Below are positions 1 to 7,015 of a stretch of 11,150 nt of DNA, piece by piece (positions within the stretch are counted from its first letter, which is position 1; every line of letters starts with the position of its first letter). Source of the stretch: Actinomycetota bacterium (GTDB lineage: Bacteria; Actinomycetota; Thermoleophilia; UBA2241); NCBI GenBank assembly GCA_003157715.1, contig PMKK01000267.1, positions 641 to 11,790 of the forward strand, written 5' to 3'. The notes beneath the pieces are model-generated. The model was not told the DNA's origin, did not search any database, and worked only from the letters and a program-made list of their open reading frames with translations. The position numbers and the translations under genes are program-made.

Positions 1-1
1 C

Positions 2-19
2 CGCGGCGCGCCGGCCGCG
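2..19 (-). terminator. GC-only hairpin after the dehydrogenase gene, possible terminator
   Basis: CGCGGC at 2-7 and GCCGCG at 14-19 are exact complements around a six-base loop, just past the TGA stop of the minus-strand dehydrogenase. There is no U-tract inside the window, and downstream sequence is cut off. Such GC-rich stems arise easily by chance here, so this is tentative. Confidence 0.2.
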
Positions 20-27
20 AGGCGGGG

Positions 28-2952
28 TCACGTCAGGAGCCGCTCGGCGAGAAGCTCCAGCGGATGCCGCGCCGGGCGGGGGGCGAGGTCGCCGATCTGC
101 GCCCGGCATGAGGTGCCGGTGGCCAGCACCGCGTCGTCGGCGCCGGCCGCACGCAACGCCGGCAGCAGCGCCCGCTCGGCGACCTGCACGCTCAGCTCGT
201 AGCGCTCCTTGCGATAGCCGAACACGCCCGACATGCCGCAACAGCCGGCGTCGAGCACCGTCAGCTCGAGCCCGGGCACGCAGCCCAGCGCCCGCAGCGT
301 GTCGTCGGGCCCGAACACCGCCCGCTCGTGGCAGTGGGGATGGACCACGGCGCGGCCGCCGGGCGCGAAGTGCAGCCGGCCCGCCTCGGCGGCGTCGGCC
401 ACCAGGGCCAGGCCGGAGCGCGCCGCGGCGGCCACGGCGGCCGCGTCGTGGTCGCCGGGCAGCAGCCGCTGCCAGTCGTCGCAGACCATCGCCTGGCAGC
501 TCGGCTCGACGAAGACGATCGGCAGTCCGGCCGCGGCGTGCGGCGCCAGCGCCCCGGCGGTCGCTCGCGCCGCCCGTCGCGCCTTGTCGATCATGCCCAC
601 CGACAGCATGGTGCGTCCGCAGCAGCCGGCGCTCAAGACCCTCGGCGCGTGGCCCGCTGCCCGCAGGAGCGCCAGCAGCGCCTCGCCGATGTGGGGCTCC
701 TGATGTTCGATGAAGCAATCGGCGAAGACGACAACGTCGGCCGGCGCGGCAGGCGCGACCCGGCAGCGGGCCGGGTGGCGAGTGGCTGGCGCGCCGGCCG
801 CCGCGTCCGCCGCGCGGGCCCGCGCGCTGAAGGAGCGCCGCGCGATCGTCGGCGCGGCGCGGCGCGGGTCGACCCCGACGAGCGGCATGAGGGCGCGGGC
901 CAGCGGCCCGCGCCCGAGCGCATTGACGAGCGGCGCGAGCGGCGCCGCGAGGCGTGACAGCGTGCGCAGGTCGGCAACGGCGCGAGCCAGCAGCGGCACG
1001 CCGCCGCGGGCGTTGCATTCGGCCAGCCACTCGGCCTTGAGAGCCGCCATGTCGACTGCCGCCGGACACTCCGCGCTGCAGGCCTTGCAGGCCAGGCAGG
1101 TGCCCAGCACCTCCTCGAACTCGCCGTCGGCAAGTGACGCCGGCGCCACGGCGCCGGCGACGATCGCCTGCAGCAGGTTGGCGCGCGCGCGCGTCGAGTG
1201 CCACTCATCACGCGTGGCGGCCGCCGGCGGGCACATCGTGCCGGTCTGCTTCTTGCACAGGCCGGCGCCGAAACAGCGCTCGACGGCGAGGTCGAACCCG
1301 CCCTCGCGGGCATACGAAAGGCGCGGGTTCCACGCCCGGCGCGCGCGGTAGCCGGCCCCAAAGCGCAGGTTCTCGGCGATCGGCGGCCCTTCGACCTTGC
1401 GGCCCGGCGAGAGCAGACGGCGCGGATCGAACAGATCCTTGAGCGCCACGAAATCGGCATAGGTCTCGGCCCCGAAGAGCTCGGCGTTGAACCACGACCG
1501 CGAGAAGCCGTCGCCGTGCTCACCGGAGAACGCGCCGTGATGCGCGGCCACGAGACGCCCGACCTCGGTGGCGATGTCCTGGAGACGGCCGACGCCCGCG
1601 GCGCTCTTCAGGTCGAGCATGGGGCGCACGTGCATGCACCCCGCCGAAGCGTGACCGGTAAACGAGGCGCGCGCGCCGTGAGCCGCGACGATGCGGCGGA
1701 ACTCCTCGACGTACTCGGCGAGATGCTCGGGCGGCACGGCGGTGTCTTCGACGAACGAGGCGGGCCGCTCGACCCCAGGCGCGCCCATCAGCAAAGGCAG
1801 CGAAGCGCGGCGCAGCTCCCAGGCCTCGTTCGCCTCGGCCGGATCGGCGAAGAAGATCTCGAGCCGGGCGCCGAGGTCGGGGGCGACGGTCCGCAGACGG
1901 TCGAGGCCGGCGAGACTCTCGTCGCTCGTGCCCTGATACTCGACCAGCAGCACCGCCGGATCGTCGCTGTCGAGGATCGGCCCGAGACGGGTGAAGCGCC
2001 GCAGGTTGGGCGAGCCGCGCAGCGGCACGAGGTCGATGAGCTCGACCGCCGAGGGGCTCGTCGTGAGGATGACGAGGTTGGCCTCGAGCGCGGCCCGCAG
2101 GCCGGCAAAGGTGAGCGCGGCCAGGGACCGCGCCTGAGGCCGCGCGTCGAGCTGCACCTCGAGCTCGGTGAACAGCAGGAGGGTGCCCTCGGAGCCGGCG
2201 AACAGGCGGGCCAGATTGGGCTCGGGCGACAGCAGCTCGCGCAGGTTGTAGCCGGACACGCAGCGGGCCGTACGCGGAAAGCCGGCAACGCCGCGGCCCC
2301 TCAACCGAGCCTGCAGCGCCGCGAGCCCGTCGTGGAGCGGCCTGCCCGCGGCGCCCGCCACGCCGGTCCGCAATTCCCCGGCCGCGCAGGGTCCAAAGCC
2401 GACCGCTTCTCCTCCGGCGAGCACGCCCCGCAGGCGCAGGAGCTTGTCCTTCGTCTCGCCGTAGACGATCGATCGCGAGCCCGAGGAGTTGTTGCCGGCC
2501 ATGCCACCGATCGTCGCCTGCTCTACGGTCGAGGTGTCGGGACCGAACTCGAGCCCGTAGGGCGCCGCCGCCCGGTTGAGAGAGCCCTGCACGACGCCCG
2601 GCTCGACTCGCGCGACGCGCCGTTCGGGATCGATCTCGAGAATGCGGTCGAGGTGAAAGCAGTCGACCGCGATGCCGGCTCCGAGGGTCTGCCCGGCGAG
2701 GCTCGTAGCCGCGCCGCGCACGCACAGCGGCACGTCGTAGCGCGCCGCGACCTCAGCCGCGGCGGCAAGGTCGGAGACGGCGCGAGCCACGAGCACGGCA
2801 TCGGGGATCACCCGGTAGATCGAGGCATCGGTCGAATACAGCCAGCGTGCGAGCGGGCTCGTGCGGACCTCGCCCGCGACCCGGCCGGCAAGGTCGGCGG
2901 CGGCGACCACACCGCGCGCGCTTGGTTCGGGGATGCCGGCATCGGCGCTCAT
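28..2952 (-). CDS. GlcD-GlcF fusion FAD/Fe-S 2-hydroxyacid dehydrogenase (YdiJ-type)
   Basis: This gene encodes 974 residues from the ATG at 2952. The N-terminal half is a GlcD-like FAD-binding oxidase (PCMH/VAO fold), with RGAATSLAGQ near residues 79-88 and GNNSSGSRS near 153-161 for FAD contacts, and GEHGDG near 477-482 in the substrate-side cap. The C-terminal half carries two cysteine sets for Fe-S clusters (C560, C566, C574, then C619, C622, C625, C629) and two CCG motifs (about 777-779 and 904-906), as in GlcF/HdrB proteins. Length and order match the single-chain YdiJ family, whose E. coli member oxidises D-2-hydroxyglutarate; the substrate here is not certain (D-lactate or another 2-hydroxyacid is possible). 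An ATG at 2964 would add four residues, but it lies inside a good -10 hexamer, so 2952 is preferred. The gene stands alone and diverges from the restriction-modification module. Confidence 0.9.
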   Translation of the reverse strand: MSADAGIPEPSARGVVAAADLAGRVAGEVRTSPLARWLYSTDASIYRVIPDAVLVARAVSDLAAAAEVAARYDVPLCVRGAATSLAGQTLGAGIAVDCFHLDRILEIDPERRVARVEPGVVQGSLNRAAAPYGLEFGPDTSTVEQATIGGMAGNNSSGSRSIVYGETKDKLLRLRGVLAGGEAVGFGPCAAGELRTGVAGAAGRPLHDGLAALQARLRGRGVAGFPRTARCVSGYNLRELLSPEPNLARLFAGSEGTLLLFTELEVQLDARPQARSLAALTFAGLRAALEANLVILTTSPSAVELIDLVPLRGSPNLRRFTRLGPILDSDDPAVLLVEYQGTSDESLAGLDRLRTVAPDLGARLEIFFADPAEANEAWELRRASLPLLMGAPGVERPASFVEDTAVPPEHLAEYVEEFRRIVAAHGARASFTGHASAGCMHVRPMLDLKSAAGVGRLQDIATEVGRLVAAHHGAFSGEHGDGFSRSWFNAELFGAETYADFVALKDLFDPRRLLSPGRKVEGPPIAENLRFGAGYRARRAWNPRLSYAREGGFDLAVERCFGAGLCKKQTGTMCPPAAATRDEWHSTRARANLLQAIVAGAVAPASLADGEFEEVLGTCLACKACSAECPAAVDMAALKAEWLAECNARGGVPLLARAVADLRTLSRLAAPLAPLVNALGRGPLARALMPLVGVDPRRAAPTIARRSFSARARAADAAAGAPATRHPARCRVAPAAPADVVVFADCFIEHQEPHIGEALLALLRAAGHAPRVLSAGCCGRTMLSVGMIDKARRAARATAGALAPHAAAGLPIVFVEPSCQAMVCDDWQRLLPGDHDAAAVAAAARSGLALVADAAEAGRLHFAPGGRAVVHPHCHERAVFGPDDTLRALGCVPGLELTVLDAGCCGMSGVFGYRKERYELSVQVAERALLPALRAAGADDAVLATGTSCRAQIGDLAPRPARHPLELLAERLLT

Positions 2953-2959
2953 GGCGACA

Positions 2960-2965
2960 AGCATA
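2960..2965 (-). promoter_or_regulatory. -10 hexamer for the FAD/Fe-S dehydrogenase, leaderless arrangement
   Basis: On the minus strand TATGCT is followed by seven bases and then the ATG at 2952. Transcription would start at or within a base or two of the start codon. No Shine-Dalgarno sequence precedes either candidate ATG. No convincing -35 element is visible. Confidence 0.4.
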
Positions 2966-3030
2966 GACGCCCGCGCGAGGCCGGCGCCACCGAGGCGGGC
3001 GCTCCTCGTCGCCGCAGAGTGTCACCCCTC

Positions 3031-3039
3031 GCACGCGTG
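3031..3039. repeat. GCACGCGTG, left copy flanking the restriction-modification module
   Basis: GCACGCGTG occurs here and again at 5773-5781, on either side of the two restriction-modification genes. Its last eight bases, CACGCGTG, are self-complementary. It could mark an insertion point, a regulatory site, or be coincidence in GC-rich DNA. Confidence 0.3.
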
Positions 3040-3060
3040 GCTTCCGTCACGCCTATCTCC

Positions 3061-3066
3061 TATGCT
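3061..3066 (+). promoter_or_regulatory. -10 hexamer for the restriction-modification module
   Basis: TATGCT is followed by six bases and an ATG at 3073 that opens a 16-codon ORF. The same hexamer-to-start spacing is seen upstream of the dehydrogenase (7), the DUF218 protein (9) and galE (6). No good -35 hexamer is seen 16-18 bases upstream. Confidence 0.35.
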
Positions 3067-3072
3067 GGCTTC

Positions 3073-3123
3073 ATGTCGATTCGAGACACATCCGCGCGCC
3101 ATCTGTTGACCAGGGCCCATTGA
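3073..3123 (+). other. Putative 16-codon leaderless upstream ORF overlapping the methyltransferase start
   Basis: An ATG at 3073, six bases after a TATGCT hexamer, opens a 16-codon frame (MSIRDTSARHLLTRAH) that ends at a TGA at 3121-3123. That stop overlaps the TTG start of the methyltransferase at 3120-3122. The layout suggests a translated leader that feeds ribosomes to the methyltransferase by termination-reinitiation. An alternative is a chance short frame: the longer open frame antisense to the dehydrogenase ends at the same stop. The peptide resembles nothing I recognise. Confidence 0.3.
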
Positions 3124-4811
3124 CGCGCACAATCTCAGATGTAGGTGATTCGAAAGAGGTCTTCCGCCTCGAGCCGGAGGCCGCAACGAGACGCAAGGCA
3201 CGCGGGGCCTTCTTCACGCCTCCGGAGCTGTGCGATTACGTCGTTGAGTGGGCAATACATAATCCCGACGACCGCGTACTTGAGCCGTCGTGCGGCGAGG
3301 CCGCGTTCCTGCTCTCGGGCGGTGCCCGATTGCGAGCCTTGGGCTGCGAGTCAAACCGCCCCGGACAGTTGCACGGCGTTGAGATTCATGCCGCCAGCGC
3401 CAAAATGGCCAGGCAGCGTCTGGCCTCCAGGGGCCTCACTGCGGACATCGAAGTGGCGAGCTTCTTCGACCGGAATCCCGAGCCGACCTTCGACGCCGTC
3501 GTCGGCAATCCACCCTACGTGCGCTATCAGGAATTCGCCGGCGAGGCGCGGTCACGCAGTCGAGCAGCCGCACTCCGCGCCGGCGTGCGGCTGACTAGGC
3601 TCGCGTCGTCGTGGGCTGCGTTTACGGTTCACGCGGCGCTGTTTCTCAAGCCTCAAGGGCGTCTCGGCCTTGTGCTACCGGCCGAACTTCTCACGGTCAA
3701 TTACGCCGCCGACGTGAGGCGCTTTCTCATGGCGCGCTTCGCGCGCGTGCGCCTCGTTCTCTTCACGGAGCGCGTCTTCCCAGGCGTGCAGGAGGAGGTC
3801 GTGCTGCTGCTCGCCGAAGGCGCCGGCCCGACCGATCGCTGCGAGCTCTATCAGGTCCCGGACATAGCCGGACTCAGTGCGCCCGAGCCCGCCTTGCACA
3901 GCTGGAAGCCCGAGCGACCGGAGGGCAAGTGGACGCAGAGTCTGATTCCTGCCGCAGCCCTCGAGACCTACCTGGAGCAGACACGCGGTCCTGCCTTCTC
4001 CCGCCTGCATGACTGGGGCCAAACGAGCCTGGGCATGGTGACCGGCGATAATCATTACTTCGCCCTTAGCCGGCAACGAGCCGCTGAGTTGGGCCTGCGC
4101 GGGAGCGACGTGATCTCGCTCTCGCCCCCCGGCTCGCGCCACCTCCGTGGTTTGGCGTTGAGCGCAGACGGCTGGGACGAGCTGGCCCGCGCCGGCAGCG
4201 CTACCCTTCTCTTTCGCCCGGTCGCCGATCCTTCTCCAGCGGCCGTTCGCTACATCAAGGCCGGAGAGGCGATCGGAGTGCAGAACGCCTACAAATGCCG
4301 CATGCGCGCGCCGTGGTGGCGCGTACCGCTGGTGACGCCGGCGGATCTGCTTGTGACCTACATGAACGCTGACACGCCGCGACTGTGCGCCAACCAGGCT
4401 GGGGTGCATCACTTGAACTCAGTTCATGGGCTCTTCCTTCGTTCCGAGCTGCGCGAGATGGGCATGCGGCTGCTACCGCTGGGCGCCTTGAACTCGATCA
4501 CACTGCTCGGCGCGGAAACTGTTGGGCGCGCCTACGGGGGCGGCATGCTGAAGCTCGAACCCCGCGAGGCAGACAGTTTGCCAGTACCGTCGGCAACGAG
4601 CCTGCGAGCCGCGCAAGACGCCCTCTTGGCGCAGCGCCCGTCACTTGCTGCCGCCTTGCGTGATCGACGACTTCAAGACGCCGTCGAATTGGTAGATGAG
4701 CTTCTCTTGAAGGAACGGCTCGGGTTGAGCTCTCACGAGGTCAGTGCTCTGCAGTCGGCCCACCGAGAACTTCGGGCCCGCCGCGTGGCCCGCGGGGCAG
4801 TAGCTCGCTGA
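3120..4811 (+). CDS. Type II adenine-N6 DNA methyltransferase (TaqI/Eco57I-like)
   Basis: This protein of 563 residues transfers a methyl group from S-adenosylmethionine to adenine N6 in a DNA target, protecting it from the partner nuclease. Motif X is GAFFTPPELCDYVVEW (29-44). Motif I is LEPSCGEAAF (54-63), with Ala where the usual second Gly of the SAM loop sits. Motif II is GVEIHAAS (86-93) and the catalytic motif IV is GNPPYV (129-134). LASSWAAFTVHAALFLKPQGRL (161-182) and GLVLPAELLTVNYA (183-196) resemble motifs V-VI. Residues from about 300 onward form the target-recognition region, including MVTGDNHYFALS (306-317) and YGGGMLKLEPRE (472-483). The motif order X-I-IV-TRD is that of gamma-class enzymes. 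The TTG start is the only start codon before motif X in this frame, with only a weak AGGG four bases upstream. Codon use is less G/C-biased than in the flanking genes. The recognition sequence cannot be read from the protein. Confidence 0.9.
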   Translation: MTRTISDVGDSKEVFRLEPEAATRRKARGAFFTPPELCDYVVEWAIHNPDDRVLEPSCGEAAFLLSGGARLRALGCESNRPGQLHGVEIHAASAKMARQRLASRGLTADIEVASFFDRNPEPTFDAVVGNPPYVRYQEFAGEARSRSRAAALRAGVRLTRLASSWAAFTVHAALFLKPQGRLGLVLPAELLTVNYAADVRRFLMARFARVRLVLFTERVFPGVQEEVVLLLAEGAGPTDRCELYQVPDIAGLSAPEPALHSWKPERPEGKWTQSLIPAAALETYLEQTRGPAFSRLHDWGQTSLGMVTGDNHYFALSRQRAAELGLRGSDVISLSPPGSRHLRGLALSADGWDELARAGSATLLFRPVADPSPAAVRYIKAGEAIGVQNAYKCRMRAPWWRVPLVTPADLLVTYMNADTPRLCANQAGVHHLNSVHGLFLRSELREMGMRLLPLGALNSITLLGAETVGRAYGGGMLKLEPREADSLPVPSATSLRAAQDALLAQRPSLAAALRDRRLQDAVELVDELLLKERLGLSSHEVSALQSAHRELRARRVARGAVAR

Positions 4812-4859
4812 TACGATCCTTCCGGCTCTGCGGTGCGAGGAATCCCGAGGTGGTGCAGC

Positions 4860-5768
4860 GTGGCTGACAAGGAAGACGTGTTTGACTCTTTCGACCGTGT
4901 GTTCGCCAAGCGGGCCGACACCAACCCTTGGCATCCGAACGCTGAGGATGACGGTCCCCTGTACGTCCCAGACTACGGACTTCTCGAAGACCTGATTTCG
5001 ATTCCCGTTGGTGAGGGTCAGGCGTCTGGCACCGGTCGACTCGCGAAAGCAATCGATGCCTGGGTCGCCTACGAACTACGGCGGTGCGGCTTTCCGCCAG
5101 ATGAGGTGTGGCCTCGGCCGCAGAAGCCGCGCGTGCTTCCGCGCGAGGTCGGATTGTTAATCGACGGCCTTCCCAAGGGTCTGCGAAACGCCGTCCGCGA
5201 GCAGTTGCTGCGTAACAAAGCGGTCGCACCGTCAGATGCGCGTGTCTTGGGCCGCGCCTACGTCAAGCAGATCGACGTGCTTGTGGCGCAGTGGTCACGT
5301 GGTCCCGAGCTGTTAGTGTCCACCAAGAGCATGGTGTCTTCCTTTCGCAACAATCTACCCAACAGGTTCGAGGAGTCATATGGAGACGCGAAGAACCTCA
5401 AGGGACGGTATCCGCTGGCAGCAATGGGCTTCCTTTTTGTGCTGAGATCCACGGTTCTGGATGAGCCGGGGACATTTGAACGTGCGGTCGACATGCTACG
5501 CAAGCTAAGCGATGAGCCCGACGTGTACGACGCGACCGGTGTAGTCCTCGCCGAGTGGAGCGATGATCCGTTCGACGGTGTGCGTCTTCGCCAGGATGCC
5601 GTGCCATCGGATCTCGGTGCCGGCAACTTCATCGCGACGCTCGTCGAGCGGGTGCTGGAGCGAACGCCGGTTGAAATGCACGTGGGGGTACGCGAACGAC
5701 GAGAGCGCCACGAGTTGCCGCTGCCCGAGGAAGCGCGAGCGGACCTGTCCGCAGAGCACCGTCGCTAA
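4860..5768 (+). CDS. Putative type II restriction endonuclease, PD-(D/E)XK-like
   Basis: This gene encodes 302 residues, starting at the GTG at 4860. A GAGG at 4847-4850 gives that start a ribosome-binding site, whereas the GTG at 4833 has none. I do not recognise a named family with certainty. It lies 48 bases after the methyltransferase on the same strand, the usual arrangement for its cognate nuclease. The centre looks like a nuclease core: an Asp after a predicted strand (D139 in KQIDVLV), then a second hydrophobic strand ending in S154-T155-K156, then RFEESYGDAKNL with E171 and E172. The usual acidic residue before the Lys is replaced by Ser, and an acidic pair follows 14-15 residues later. 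This is close to the (S/T)XK-X12-13-E layout of Cfr10I, NgoMIV and EcoRII-type enzymes. No membrane segment or signal peptide is present. Cleavage activity is inferred. Confidence 0.6.
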   Translation: MADKEDVFDSFDRVFAKRADTNPWHPNAEDDGPLYVPDYGLLEDLISIPVGEGQASGTGRLAKAIDAWVAYELRRCGFPPDEVWPRPQKPRVLPREVGLLIDGLPKGLRNAVREQLLRNKAVAPSDARVLGRAYVKQIDVLVAQWSRGPELLVSTKSMVSSFRNNLPNRFEESYGDAKNLKGRYPLAAMGFLFVLRSTVLDEPGTFERAVDMLRKLSDEPDVYDATGVVLAEWSDDPFDGVRLRQDAVPSDLGAGNFIATLVERVLERTPVEMHVGVRERRERHELPLPEEARADLSAEHRR

Positions 5769-5772
5769 TTGG

Positions 5773-5781
5773 GCACGCGTG
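5773..5781. repeat. GCACGCGTG, right copy flanking the restriction-modification module
   Basis: This is an identical copy of the nonamer at 3031-3039. It lies four bases after the TAA of the putative nuclease and directly abuts the -10 hexamer of the next gene. Confidence 0.3.
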
Positions 5782-5782
5782 T

Positions 5783-5788
5783 TATAGT
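5783..5788 (+). promoter_or_regulatory. -10 hexamer for the DUF218 membrane protein, near-leaderless
   Basis: TATAGT matches the -10 consensus at five of six positions and ends nine bases before the GTG start at 5798. No Shine-Dalgarno sequence lies between. The predicted start of transcription falls at or next to the GTG. Confidence 0.45.
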
Positions 5789-5797
5789 GCCGCCGAC

Positions 5798-6913
5798 GTG
5801 ACGACGCTTGCCCACACGACAGCGCGCTCGATCAGCCGCCGCGAGTGGTCCGCCGCCGGTCGCGCCCGCGAGCGGGCGCAAGCGGCCGGCGGCACGAGGC
5901 GTGCGAGGCTGTGGCCGCGCGATGCCGCCCGCGGCGTGGCGCTCTTCTTCGGGCTGTTCTCTGCGTTCAACCTGATCGGCGAGCTGCGCACCCCCGGCTT
6001 CGACGAGAACATCTGGTGGCTCGACCTGAGACCGCTGCCGGGCACAGCCACGGCTCTCGTCTTCGCTCTCGCCACGGTCCTGCTGGTGTGGTGGGGACTG
6101 CGGCCGGCGGCGCCGGTCTGGCGGCGGGTGCTCACGGCGGCTACCGCCCTGGTGCTGGGCCTCGTCGCCATACACAACGGCGTCACCTTCTACCATGCCT
6201 GGCAGCAGGGACAGATCCGGCCATGGATGCCGCTGCCGCTGTCGTTCGTGCTGGCGGCGCTGCTGCTGTGGATCGCGTGGGCCGCGGCGCGCTCGACACC
6301 GGCCGCGGCGCGCTCGACACCGGCCACGCCCCACAGCCGCCTGACCCCGCTGCTGGTCGCCGCGGTCGTGGTGCTCTGCGGCATCCTCTTTCCGCTGGCG
6401 CAGCAGGTCTTCTTCGGCAAGACCGACTACGTGCGGCCGGCCCAGGTAGCGGTCGTCTTCGGCGCCGAGGTGCACGCCGACGGGCACCCGTCCGTCTCGC
6501 TGCGCGACCGGGTGCGCACGGCGGCGCAACTCTACAGGGCGGGTCTCGCCCAGCGTCTGCTCATGTCGGGGGCGCAGGGCGCCGGCGAACCTGTGAACGA
6601 GACGGTCGCGATGCGCACGCTGGCGATCCAGTTCGGCGTGCCGGCGAGCGCCATCGAGCTCGACCCCAAAGGATTCAACACCGACGCGACGGTGCGCGAC
6701 ACGGTGCCCATGTTCCGGGTCACGAAAGCGCGGAGAGTCGCCGTCGTGTCCGACTTCTTCCACCTGCCGCGCGTCAAGCTCGCCTACCAGCGGCTCGGCT
6801 ACAACGTCATCACCGTGCCGTCGCGCGCGCACCGCATTCCGCAGACGACCAGGCTCGTCCTGCGCGAGATCCCGGCGTTCTGGGTCTACTACCTGCGAGC
6901 CGTCTTGCGCTGA
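5798..6913 (+). CDS. Membrane protein with C-terminal SanA/YdcF-like DUF218 domain
   Basis: This protein of 371 residues has a basic N-terminal tail (1-43), then five likely membrane helices at about 44-62, 84-101, 110-128, 147-164 and 184-205. A DUF218 domain follows from about residue 215. Its hallmarks are AVVFGAEVHADGHPS (218-232), RVRTAAQLYRAGLAQRLLMSG (238-258), NETVAMRTLAIQFGVP (267-282), DPKGFNTDATVRDT (289-302) and VVSDFFHLPR (316-325). SanA-type proteins affect envelope barrier function and YdcF binds SAM in E. coli, but the biochemical role of the family is unsettled. SanA has one anchor helix; this protein has a larger membrane part. The linker at 163-176 is two copies of AARSTPA encoded by an exact 21-bp duplication. 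The gene has its own promoter and lies 29 bases after the nuclease gene. Confidence 0.85.
   Translation: MTTLAHTTARSISRREWSAAGRARERAQAAGGTRRARLWPRDAARGVALFFGLFSAFNLIGELRTPGFDENIWWLDLRPLPGTATALVFALATVLLVWWGLRPAAPVWRRVLTAATALVLGLVAIHNGVTFYHAWQQGQIRPWMPLPLSFVLAALLLWIAWAAARSTPAAARSTPATPHSRLTPLLVAAVVVLCGILFPLAQQVFFGKTDYVRPAQVAVVFGAEVHADGHPSVSLRDRVRTAAQLYRAGLAQRLLMSGAQGAGEPVNETVAMRTLAIQFGVPASAIELDPKGFNTDATVRDTVPMFRVTKARRVAVVSDFFHLPRVKLAYQRLGYNVITVPSRAHRIPQTTRLVLREIPAFWVYYLRAVLR
6281..6322 (+). repeat. Exact 21-bp tandem duplication inside the DUF218 gene
   Basis: Two identical 21-bp units, 6281-6301 and 6302-6322, each begin GCCGCGGCGCGCTCGACACC. They add one in-frame copy of AARSTPA to the loop between membrane helices 4 and 5. 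Perfect identity suggests a recent slippage event. Confidence 0.85.
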
Positions 6914-6947
6914 GCGGCAGGTTCCTCAGGCACGCCCGGGGGCAGGT

Positions 6948-6993
6948 TTGACCCGGCGCGCGACCGCGCCATACTTACCCCCTAGGGTATAGT
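6948..6993 (+). promoter_or_regulatory. Promoter region for the FmdB-type zinc ribbon gene
   Basis: Two overlapping candidates are visible. TTGACC at 6948-6953 is followed after 16 bases by CATACT at 6970-6975. A second -10, TATAGT at 6988-6993, lies 22 bases before the start and has no good -35. Either would leave room for the ribosome-binding site AGGGAG at 7005-7010. Confidence 0.4.
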
Positions 6994-7015
6994 CCCGACG
7001 AGCCAGGGAGTCTGA

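Noticed and set aside
1198..3123. A 641-codon open frame antisense to the dehydrogenase
   Set aside because: It is Arg/Gly/Ala/His-rich with no family motifs, lies opposite a well-supported gene, and is explained by GC-biased third positions. Only its last 16 codons fall in the intergenic region, where the short ORF is discussed.
3675..4412. A 245-codon minus-strand frame opposite the methyltransferase
   Set aside because: No recognisable domain, no ribosome-binding site, and it lies fully inside a strongly supported gene.
4833..4859. Earlier GTG start for the putative nuclease
   Set aside because: There is no ribosome-binding site before 4833, whereas GAGG lies nine bases before the GTG at 4860, and the extra nine residues look untranslated.
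5765..6832. A 355-codon minus-strand frame opposite the DUF218 gene
   Set aside because: It is a low-complexity Arg/His/Gln/Asp-rich translation, a typical shadow of a GC-rich gene. The plus strand shows clear helices and DUF218 motifs.
6914..6960. Short GCCCGGGGGC inverted sequence after the DUF218 gene as a terminator
   Set aside because: The loop would be only two bases and the arms four, with no U-tract; it is not a credible hairpin.
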